From Candidatus Zixiibacteriota bacterium (GTDB lineage Bacteria > Zixibacteria > MSB-5A5 > JAABVY01 > JAHJOQ01): a stretch of 50,778 bases of DNA. A model generated the notes under the pieces. It searched no databases and was not told the DNA's origin. It worked only from the letters and a program-made list of their open reading frames with translations. The DNA is taken from positions 1 through 50,778 of the forward strand of contig JAHJOQ010000155.1 in assembly GCA_018820315.1 (NCBI GenBank), in the 5' to 3' direction. Below, one piece after another: positions 43,357 through 50,778 of this stretch; the first letter of the stretch is position 1, and the number at the start of each line of letters is the position of its first letter. Made by a program: the position numbers and the translations under genes.

Positions 43357-44331
43357 CTACCAACTTTCTGTATCTCTGTTCTCGTCAGTGAGTTTGTCTT
43401 CGGTCAGGTACATCGTGACATGCTTCGCAGCGAGTCGCTTCAGCTCCTCGTACAGGACATCTGCTTGCATAACCCATGATTCTGCATCGCCGAATTTGAA
43501 CCGTTCGAGAATGCCTTTGCGTGCGAGATGATACGCCAGTTTTTCGCATATCCATGCGCCTTCAGGATAATCAATCCGTGTCCGTGCAATCCCCGGATCA
43601 AACCGGCAGACATCACGTTCGACCATTTCTCCGGACGAATTGATGTACTTCACCGGGAATTTGGGGGTGTGAACTTCAAAAGGAAATCCTTCCCATGTGT
43701 CCTCCATGTAGTGCGCCACGCCAAGGCCCTGAGCAATCGAGATTCCGATTCCGACCACTTTGCCCTTCAACTCCACCAATCGACCGACCGGAGAGTCTGC
43801 ATGACAGACTTCTGGAGCCATTTCGTGGCCGTTCGTCGCGTATTCGGCATGCTTTCCGATCGCGCAGCTTGACGAGAACGGATGTGAGCTGCGCAGCACC
43901 CCCGGGTATGCACGGAAGACCTCAGTGATTTTCCCTGTGGCCGACGGGGAAGTTCGAAGATCCAGCATCTTGCCATGCTTCAGGTTCCGCAAGAAAGATC
44001 CGGCTGAGTTGTAGCATGGCATGATCAGCGTACCTTCGTCTGTAAGAAGTTCGATAAGGCTTGCGATAACAGTCGCCGCGCATCCTTCCACCCTTCCTAT
44101 GCTGGAGAGTGAAGAATGTACCATGATGACATCACCGGCTCGAAATCCGGCGCTTCTCAGGTCGGCGGCGAGATCACCGAGCTTCAAGAGAGGACTGTTC
44201 TTACGATTGAGTGCCTTACTTCGAGAATGGCGGCATCGCGATAGCGCTCTAAGCGCATCCAATGCTGTTTCAGGAAGGTGTTTCCTGCACCAGATTCTTG
44301 CACTGTGGATGAGTGTCCTGACAAATCTCAT
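43357..44331 (-). CDS. Aminoglycoside N3-acetyltransferase-family protein
   Basis: The 324-residue protein has a basic N-terminus (ARIWCRKHLPE) and an AAC(3) domain: LRSAGFRAGDVIMVHSSLSS, DEGTLIMPCYNSAGSFL, VFRAYPGVLRSSHPFSSSCA and GKVVGIGISIAQGLGVAHYM with EDTWEGFPF. AAC(3)-type enzymes transfer an acetyl group from acetyl-CoA to an amino sugar. In a polysaccharide context they usually modify glycan precursors rather than give resistance. The neighbouring deacetylase gene supports a surface-glycan role. The actual substrate is unknown. Confidence 0.8.
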   Translation of the reverse strand: MRFVRTLIHSARIWCRKHLPETALDALRALSRCRHSRSKALNRKNSPLLKLGDLAADLRSAGFRAGDVIMVHSSLSSIGRVEGCAATVIASLIELLTDEGTLIMPCYNSAGSFLRNLKHGKMLDLRTSPSATGKITEVFRAYPGVLRSSHPFSSSCAIGKHAEYATNGHEMAPEVCHADSPVGRLVELKGKVVGIGISIAQGLGVAHYMEDTWEGFPFEVHTPKFPVKYINSSGEMVERDVCRFDPGIARTRIDYPEGAWICEKLAYHLARKGILERFKFGDAESWVMQADVLYEELKRLAAKHVTMYLTEDKLTDENRDTESW

Positions 44332-44669
44332 GTTGCCACGGTGTAGGTCAATCCGTGTCCTCCAGACGGAATTTCAGTTCGAAAATATAATCGGTGTAGC
44401 ATCTGTTGGCAATTCATATCTCAGAGTGTGTCGTTTCTGCACATTTTTTGGTAGAGAGATTACAGCCTTTGATCGACATAATAGACAGGAGCCAAGATGC
44501 TGTGCGCAAATAAGGTAACAGAATTCTAGTGAGAATGCACTAGTGGATCAACAAAAGGCATATTGGACTTGCTTTACCGTCGGCGCGGCTACAAGTGCGA
44601 ATGAGTCTGTAATCGGCTAATCTGCAATCGCTTAGATGGTTGTAATTGTACCAATTGTTCGACTTTTTG

Positions 44670-44699
44670 TTGACAAGGATTTTAAAACTTTCGTAATAT
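44670..44699 (+). promoter_or_regulatory. Putative promoter of the TonB-dependent receptor gene
   Basis: TTGACA (44670-44675) and TAATAT (44694-44699), spacer 18, lie about 250 bases before the receptor start. The 44332-44949 spacer contains no gene I can support; a long leader would separate promoter and start, leaving room for regulation. Confidence 0.45.
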
Positions 44700-44949
44700 T
44701 CGTGGATAGTAAGGGCTTGAACGGTTCGAGCTGACTTTTGGCTGTGGAGTAGCTTGTTGTGGTCGAAATGCCTCTCATTGTCGGCACTCTGGAAGTCAGT
44801 TGAATAGCGTTCAACATTGCTGTGCTATGATTATGCTAACGTGCAAGTTTACAGCGATTATAGGAACTTAACATTTCATGAGGAGGAGGTGTTGTATAGG
44901 CACTTTTGCTAATGACCCAGTTAAGAAACTCTTCCAAGGAGGTTTAGAC

Positions 44950-47844
44950 TTGAGCAATACAAAATTGCTTATGGCCCCGTGTATCCTCCTGGCGATCCTG
45001 TTGCTCACCTCAGCGGTGGCGATAGCAGGTACTACAGGAAAGATATCGGGGGTGGTGACGGACAAAGAAACGGGTGAGGCTCTGCCGGGTGTGGCCGTCT
45101 CAATCACTGGGACGACCATGGGAGCGCTGACCGATGTTGAAGGGAAGTTCAACATCCTAAATGTTCCGGTCGGAACTTACGCTCTCAAAGCGCAGCTGGT
45201 TGGGTACGGCTCGGTGGAAGCGACTGATCTCTTTGTACACGTCGACTTGACCACCAGCTACGATTTCCAGTTGACTACACTGGCAGTCGAGAGTGGTAAG
45301 GTCATCACGGTGAAGGCCGAGCGTCCCCTCATTCTCCAGGATCAGACTGCTTCTCTTACCGTCGTCACCAAAGATGAAATCCAGCAGATGCCTACTCGCG
45401 GGTATCAGGATATTGTCGGACTAAGTTCCGGCGTGGTAGCGTTTAAGGAAAACCGCGGCCTGCGCACACGAGGAAGCGGCAGCCGCGAGGCGACCAACGA
45501 ACCGTCGATGAACATCCGCGGTGGCCGTGAGTCTGACGTTGCATACTATGTTGACGGATTCTCGCAGCAGGATCCGCTGACCGGTATTTCAACGACTGCG
45601 ATCAACAACAATGCGATTGAAGAGGTGCAGGTCACGACTGGCGGGTTCAACGCCGAGTATGGCAAGGTCTCGGCCGGCGTTATTAACGTCACCACAAAGG
45701 AAGGTCAGAAGGACTATCACGGGAATGTCGAAGGCATAACAGATAATTTCCATGGTGATAGTTTCGACTACAATGTTTACGCAGTCGACTTTTCCGGTCC
45801 TTTGACACCGAGTTTTAGCAAGATGTCATTCTACGTCTCGGGCGAGCGCCGCTGGCAGCGCGATCGCAGCCCGAAAGCAACAGCGGATGGAGTACTCCCG
45901 CAGAATGAGCGGGATGGTTGGACGTGGCAGGGCAAGCTGCGTTACGATATCCATCCACAGGCGGATCTTCGTATCGGCGTGCTCGGATCGCTGGACAAAT
46001 GGCAGGAGTACAGACGCTCTTACATGTTTGATCTCAGTCACATGCCGAGATATGAAGACAGAAATAACTCTGCCTACATTAAGCTGACTCATACGATTTC
46101 CAAGTCGACGTTCCACACTATATCAGCCAACTTCTTCCAGACCGAGCGCTATCGCGGCGACGGTGAGCACTTCAAAGATCTGATGGACTATGGCAAACCG
46201 GAGGGCAACCTCAGATTCGAAGAGACCTCGCTCTTCCGTCCGTGGGATGATCCTGAGACGCCGGAAGATGAGGCGTATATGTTGGATGACTATTTGCATC
46301 GCAATTCATCCTACATCGGTCTCAGATGGGATGTCACTTCGCAATTGAATGCCCACAACGAAGTTCAGTTTGGTGCGGAGTATCAGCGCCACACTCTCAG
46401 ATATTATCGCCACCTATTCCCGCAGAAGATTTTCTACGAATGGGAGTACAACGAAGCCGGAACCGACAGCACACGAGTGCTGAACGGCACCGCCTGGCTC
46501 GATGTTGATAACTACGGATACAATACCGACGGTGGCGAGAACAAGCTGGATGATGGCTGGAACGCTGCGAAACATCCGTTCGAGATTGCAGCATATTTCC
46601 AGGATAAGTTCGAGTGGGAAGGCTTGATCGTCAATGCGGGAGTTCGCTTAGATTATTTCGATGCGAATACTAAGAGGCTGAGAAACGAGTTCTATCCTCT
46701 CAATCCCGATCGGACTGACACTCTTGAAAATCCCACTGATGAGCAGGTAGTCCAGGGTCAGCAATTGACAGAAGCCGATCTCGAGGACTCGAAGGCTGAA
46801 ACTCAGTTCTCTCCTCGTATTGGTATTGCCTATCCGGTATCGGATAGGACGCATTTCCGTCTATCATACGGGAAGTTCTTCCAGCGTCCTGAGCTTCAAT
46901 ATCTGTACGTCTCCTACGATTACCTTGAGTACATGACCAAGGTAGCTCCGTACTACTACCCTGTTGGAAATCCGAACCTTGAGCCGGAAGAGACGACAGC
47001 GTACGAAATCGGTGTCACACATCGCATGGGTGAAAACACACGGCTTGACATCACTGCCTACTACAAAGATGTGAAGAATCTGACAGAAGTCCTCAGGCTC
47101 CCGTCTCAGCCGAAAGGCTACCCGACGTATCGTAACCGTGACTTCGGCACGATCAAGGGTGTGGAGATGAACCTGAAGATGCGCAGAACCAGGAACGTGT
47201 CTCTTGATCTGAGCTACACATTCTCGATGGCGAACGGTACCGGTTCGTTTGCGTCCTCGCAGCGGAACATTGCCTGGACCGACACCGAGCGCCCGATCAG
47301 AGTATCGCCGCTCGATTTCGATCAAAGACACAAGTTCACTGGCATCGTTGACGTCCGTGCGGGCAAGGGTGAAGGTCCGAAACTCGGCAACATCTTCCCG
47401 CTCGAGAACACCGGTCTCAACGTGATCTTCAACTTCGCATCCGGTACGCCCTATACACCGGCGCAGGTTTACAATGAAGTGACGTTAGCTTCGGTTTCAT
47501 CGACTCCGGCATCATCGATCAACTCCAGGTATGGGCCGTGGACTTATCGCGTGGACCTGAAGTTGAGCCGAGGATTCATGCTCTATGACTTGAATTTCGA
47601 CGCATACTTCTGGGTGCTGAACGTCCTCGATCGTGATAATGCTCTTACCGTGTACGAAGGTACCGGTAAGCCTAACACTACAGGATGGCTCAGCACGCCG
47701 GCAGGGGAAGAGTTTGTAGAGACTTACAGCGAACCTAACGACTTCGGATACACTGGCGAGCAGCTCTATGAGCTCGCGCAAAATTCGCCGTTGAACTACG
47801 ACATCCCGAGACTCATCCGCTTCGGATTGCGGTTGAGCTTCTAA
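44950..47844 (+). CDS. TonB-dependent receptor with N-terminal carboxypeptidase-regulatory-like domain
   Basis: The 964-residue product begins at TTG 44950, which has AAGGAGG 7 bases upstream; an in-frame ATG 44878 is less likely. A signal peptide (LLMAPCILLAILLLTSAVAI) is followed by a carboxypeptidase-like domain (KISGVVTDKETGEALPGVAV to VGYGS), the plug (QDIVGLSSGVVAFKENRGLR, VQVTTGGFNAEYGKVSAGVI) and the 22-strand barrel, ending RLIRFGLRLSF. Typical barrel motifs include LRLSYGKFFQRPELQYLYVS-type and NPNLEPEETTAYEIG. The N-terminal domain is seen in SusC-like receptors, but no SusD-like gene follows. The substrate is unknown. The following secreted protein starts 27 bases downstream, probably in the same operon. 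Confidence 0.9.
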   Translation: MSNTKLLMAPCILLAILLLTSAVAIAGTTGKISGVVTDKETGEALPGVAVSITGTTMGALTDVEGKFNILNVPVGTYALKAQLVGYGSVEATDLFVHVDLTTSYDFQLTTLAVESGKVITVKAERPLILQDQTASLTVVTKDEIQQMPTRGYQDIVGLSSGVVAFKENRGLRTRGSGSREATNEPSMNIRGGRESDVAYYVDGFSQQDPLTGISTTAINNNAIEEVQVTTGGFNAEYGKVSAGVINVTTKEGQKDYHGNVEGITDNFHGDSFDYNVYAVDFSGPLTPSFSKMSFYVSGERRWQRDRSPKATADGVLPQNERDGWTWQGKLRYDIHPQADLRIGVLGSLDKWQEYRRSYMFDLSHMPRYEDRNNSAYIKLTHTISKSTFHTISANFFQTERYRGDGEHFKDLMDYGKPEGNLRFEETSLFRPWDDPETPEDEAYMLDDYLHRNSSYIGLRWDVTSQLNAHNEVQFGAEYQRHTLRYYRHLFPQKIFYEWEYNEAGTDSTRVLNGTAWLDVDNYGYNTDGGENKLDDGWNAAKHPFEIAAYFQDKFEWEGLIVNAGVRLDYFDANTKRLRNEFYPLNPDRTDTLENPTDEQVVQGQQLTEADLEDSKAETQFSPRIGIAYPVSDRTHFRLSYGKFFQRPELQYLYVSYDYLEYMTKVAPYYYPVGNPNLEPEETTAYEIGVTHRMGENTRLDITAYYKDVKNLTEVLRLPSQPKGYPTYRNRDFGTIKGVEMNLKMRRTRNVSLDLSYTFSMANGTGSFASSQRNIAWTDTERPIRVSPLDFDQRHKFTGIVDVRAGKGEGPKLGNIFPLENTGLNVIFNFASGTPYTPAQVYNEVTLASVSSTPASSINSRYGPWTYRVDLKLSRGFMLYDLNFDAYFWVLNVLDRDNALTVYEGTGKPNTTGWLSTPAGEEFVETYSEPNDFGYTGEQLYELAQNSPLNYDIPRLIRFGLRLSF

Positions 47845-47871
47845 TTCGGGAGCTTCACATAGGAGGAAGTA

Positions 47872-50778
47872 ATGTTTCTTAAGCGTTTGATTGTCTTCCT
47901 GGTGATCGTGTCAATGATGACGGCGGTCGCCTGGGGACTAAATTCAAAAACCGGCAAACAGTCAGGCCCTGGGATGTCGTTGATTCTGGATACCAAAACG
48001 TTCCTCTGGATCAACAGCATCTTCTGCGTTGTCTACAACAACGGCAACTTCGGGTATGACGATGCAGGCGAATTCGGAAAGACCGACGGATGGTACTATC
48101 CGTTTGGATCTGAAAAGGATGACAAGACTGTCATCTACGCGGCCGGTATCTGGGTCGGTGCGAAGGTGGGTAGTGAAACTCGCGTCGCAATCGGCGAATA
48201 TGCATCAGAATTCGTCCCCGGTCCGATGATGGATGGTACATTCCAGCAGGATCAGGCCAGTTTCCGAGTCTACAAGATAGGTGACGGATCCAATCGTGAT
48301 TTGTCGCCGTATGATGACTCAAGAGACCGCGCAGAGTGGCCGGTTGACGATGGTGCTCCGGTGGATGAAAACGGCGATCCGGCATTGCTGGGAAATCAGA
48401 TGTGCTGGTCAGTATACAACGATGCTAGTGAGGAAGGTCACTCCAACATGCAGACCAATCCTCTCGGTGTCGAGATTCAGCAGTCAACTTTCGGATTTGC
48501 TGCAAAAGGCCCCCTTGACAACGTGATGTTCATGAAGTACACTATCATAAACAAGGGTGGCAACAGACTCGACTCCACCTTCATTTCGCTCTGGGCTGAT
48601 CCGGACGTCGGCGATGCCAGCGATGATTTCGTTGGCTGTGATACCGCACTCTCACTTGGTTATGCGTACAATGACGGTTCGGACACCGATTACGGATCTT
48701 CGCCGCCAGCGGTCGGTTTCGACTTTTTCCAGGGGCCGTTGATTCCTTCAGAGGGTGACACGGCATACCTGCCAACGGGGCCGGTTCCGAACTTCAAACA
48801 GCTCGGGATGACATCGTTCAATAAGTACATCAACGGTACAGACCCGCTGAACTACACGGAAGTGTACAACTACATGAAAGGTCTTTTCCGTGATGGATCC
48901 CCGGTAATCGATCCGAATACCAATCAGGTAACCCTGTTCCAGCTTCCGGGCGACCCAGTGACCGGTGAGGGCTGGATCGATGAGGCGTCGGCTGACCGCC
49001 GTTGGATGATGACGACCGGTCCGTTCACGATGGAACCGGGCGATACCCAGGTCGTCGTTGCTGCGGCGCTCGCCGCGCAGGGCACCGGCGCGTTGGACGG
49101 TGTAACAATGCTGAAGGAAATCGATATAGCGGCTCAGGTTGTATATGACCTGAACTTCAAGATTCCTCAGCCGCCTCCGAATCCTATCGTATATGCCCGT
49201 GGACTGGAAAATGCGGTCGAGCTCGTGTGGATTGATAATGCCGAAGGTCCGGACAACTATCTTGAAGATTTCCGGAACGAGTTGAATCAGCTATACGTCT
49301 TCGAAGGCTACAATGTCTACATGGGCGATTCTCCGACAGGTCCGTGGACCAAGATCGCGACCTATGACTACGATGCGGATCAGCTCGAAGGAGCGTACGC
49401 GGAAGCGGCTGGCGACTATGTCGACTGCGAGTACGACAGTGTGAGCGGCGAGTGGGATTGCTCCGGAGGCACCATTCCTCGTATCTGGGATTATGCTCTC
49501 TTGTATGAAGATAAGGCGAAAGAGCGGATCATCAGTCAGGAAGGCACCAATAGTGGAACAGTGTACGAGTATTACACCGACCGCGATCCGAGAGACGGCT
49601 CCACGATAATTCCGTATCGTCCACACTACTTCGCAGTTACTTCGTATAGTGTGAACATTCAGCAGGTAGCATTCGAGGACTCTGTGTTCTTCGGCCCCAA
49701 CTATGCCGGGATGCTCTCCTACAATCTCGAATCTAAGATTCGAGGTGTCACGGTGATTCCATCGGGATCGGGTGCAACTCTGGCGAGAGATGCTACCAGG
49801 ATATCGGGCGCGTCTGACGGATATGTCGAGGTCGAATACCTGATACAGGAAGATCTGACCGGTCATGACTATGAAGTCACTTTCAATGCAGATCTTTCGT
49901 GGAACCTGACCGATCTGACGACTAGTGAAATGCTACTAGAGAGTCAGACCAACCAATCTGGCGACTACACTTATCCGATTGTCGACGGATTTATGGTCAG
50001 ACCGATAGGCCCGTCCCCCGGCTTCAAGCAGATTGATGAGGTCTATGCCATCGAAGAGAGCGAATGGGGACTCGATGGCGATCAGGCTTACATGGGCGGC
50101 CGGAATGCCGGCAACAACGCCAACTTCCGCGATTTCTACGTCAAATTCCTTGCTGCCCCGGATGACACCGTTCCCGGACCAGTCATCAACTATGATGGTG
50201 ACGATTATACGACCATCAGATATCTTGATGAGAACGGTGATACGATTTGGGGATACTTCATCGGCGGAAGTGCTGCGGAAGAGGATCTGTACAAAGTCTC
50301 GATTCCTTTCGCGATCTATGATCTTGGAGATGACTTCGAGAGTCCTGACGACGATGTTCGCCTCTGGCCGCTGTTCTACGACTTCTACGGAGATTTCCGT
50401 TGGTACAGTGACGACTATTTCATGTTCCTGACGAAGGACATTGGCGGTACTGACGCCAATATCTACGGTAATGACTTCTTCTCTTACTCGTACCATGACG
50501 GCGATGGACAGTACTGGGGATATAATACAGCCGATCCGATTTCGCGTCATGACTGGGATTACAGAATCTACGGATGGGCTCCGTACACTGTCATTGAGGG
50601 CTGGACAAAGGGAGACTCGGTGCTCTTCATTACCAGAAAGGCGAACACTCCCGCCGATGTGTTCAGATTCTCTGCTCCGAAGATCGGTGAGGATGATGGA
50701 ACGGTCATCGCCAGAACAATGGAAAATATCAAGACCGTCCCGAATCCATACTACAACTTCTCGCCATACTATGAGCTT
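47872..50778 (+). CDS. Large secreted protein with C-terminal sorting-type motif (partial)
   Basis: ATG 47872 has AGGAGG 8 bases upstream; the frame stays open to the end of the window (969 codons so far). A signal peptide (MFLKRLIVFLVIVSMMTAVA) precedes a secreted region with WVGAKVGSETRVAIGEY and LDNVMFMKYTIINKGGNRLD. An Fn3-like stretch follows (about 440-475, RGLENAVELVWIDNAEGPD), and near the end is NIKTVPNPYYNFSPYYEL. VPNPYY followed by a Ser and Tyr/Glu is the start of a C-terminal sorting/FlgD-like region seen in secreted proteins of FCB bacteria. The close link to the receptor suggests a partner in binding or processing a substrate. The function is unknown. Confidence 0.82.
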   Translation, partial: MFLKRLIVFLVIVSMMTAVAWGLNSKTGKQSGPGMSLILDTKTFLWINSIFCVVYNNGNFGYDDAGEFGKTDGWYYPFGSEKDDKTVIYAAGIWVGAKVGSETRVAIGEYASEFVPGPMMDGTFQQDQASFRVYKIGDGSNRDLSPYDDSRDRAEWPVDDGAPVDENGDPALLGNQMCWSVYNDASEEGHSNMQTNPLGVEIQQSTFGFAAKGPLDNVMFMKYTIINKGGNRLDSTFISLWADPDVGDASDDFVGCDTALSLGYAYNDGSDTDYGSSPPAVGFDFFQGPLIPSEGDTAYLPTGPVPNFKQLGMTSFNKYINGTDPLNYTEVYNYMKGLFRDGSPVIDPNTNQVTLFQLPGDPVTGEGWIDEASADRRWMMTTGPFTMEPGDTQVVVAAALAAQGTGALDGVTMLKEIDIAAQVVYDLNFKIPQPPPNPIVYARGLENAVELVWIDNAEGPDNYLEDFRNELNQLYVFEGYNVYMGDSPTGPWTKIATYDYDADQLEGAYAEAAGDYVDCEYDSVSGEWDCSGGTIPRIWDYALLYEDKAKERIISQEGTNSGTVYEYYTDRDPRDGSTIIPYRPHYFAVTSYSVNIQQVAFEDSVFFGPNYAGMLSYNLESKIRGVTVIPSGSGATLARDATRISGASDGYVEVEYLIQEDLTGHDYEVTFNADLSWNLTDLTTSEMLLESQTNQSGDYTYPIVDGFMVRPIGPSPGFKQIDEVYAIEESEWGLDGDQAYMGGRNAGNNANFRDFYVKFLAAPDDTVPGPVINYDGDDYTTIRYLDENGDTIWGYFIGGSAAEEDLYKVSIPFAIYDLGDDFESPDDDVRLWPLFYDFYGDFRWYSDDYFMFLTKDIGGTDANIYGNDFFSYSYHDGDGQYWGYNTADPISRHDWDYRIYGWAPYTVIEGWTKGDSVLFITRKANTPADVFRFSAPKIGEDDGTVIARTMENIKTVPNPYYNFSPYYEL

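Noticed and set aside
43357-44331. Antibiotic-resistance gene (aminoglycoside acetyltransferase)
   Set aside because: The family is right, but the neighbouring deacetylase-like gene and the envelope export operon point to glycan modification; sequence alone does not show resistance.
44632-44817. A 61-residue minus-strand frame upstream of the receptor gene
   Set aside because: It has low complexity in Ser/Thr and no ribosome-binding site, and it covers the likely promoter of the receptor.

Overview
The window looks like a chromosome segment of a Gram-negative, aerobically respiring bacterium of the Fibrobacterota-Chlorobiota-Bacteroidota (FCB) side of the tree. A candidate phylum such as Zixibacteria is my guess from style, not a proven placement. 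The reasons are an alternative complex III (Act) fused in one operon with a caa3-type oxidase, a Bacteroidota-like DUF3098 protein, a TonB-dependent receptor with an N-terminal carboxypeptidase-like domain, and a very large secreted protein carrying a VPNPYY sorting-type motif. Base composition is moderate, and a few AT-richer islands hold accessory genes.

Layout. 1-1350 is an accessory scar: the 3' tail of an IS630-type transposase, a zinc-ribbon membrane protein and a broken kinesin-light-chain-like TPR gene. 1550-2025 carries tRNA-Asp, tRNA-Val and a DUF3098 protein on the minus strand. 2201-3100 is a TauE/SafE-type transporter. 3132-17620 is one long minus-strand respiratory operon: actA-B-C-D-E-F, a small membrane protein, SCO, cytochrome oxidase II-I-III-IV, heme A synthase, a second SCO and DUF420. 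Quinol electrons pass through Act to the CuA/cytochrome c subunit II and on to oxygen; the SCO, CtaA and DUF420 proteins are assembly factors. The first gene, actA, has an in-frame TAG where its homologues have Trp.

17900-20450 is an accessory island: a Panacea-domain gene, small unknown genes, two unusual tRNA-like genes, a winged-helix-like protein and a small basic protein. 20454-21608 is an unknown membrane protein. 21725-29929 is a complete phosphate module: pstSCAB-phoU, a porin and phoBR. Three of its promoters carry tandem 11-bp-phased repeats that I read as PhoB boxes. 30066-34753 is an overlapping pair: a Ser/Thr kinase with TPRs and an FHA-GAF-PP2C phosphatase.

34948-36944 is a roughly 2-kb cassette (ClpP-like serine protease, small protein, excisionase-like HTH, small basic protein) bounded by a 33-bp direct repeat. 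One copy of the repeat is the 3' end of the neighbouring outer-membrane protein gene, which suggests integration there. 36914-42136 is an envelope export operon: LolA-like protein, two FtsX permeases, an ATPase and an outer-membrane barrel. 42187-44331 holds a polysaccharide-deacetylase-like protein and an AAC(3)-family acetyltransferase. From 44950 a TonB-dependent receptor is followed by a large secreted protein that runs off the window.

The best candidates for something undescribed are the repeat-bounded protease cassette, the TAG in actA, and the tRNA-like/Panacea island.
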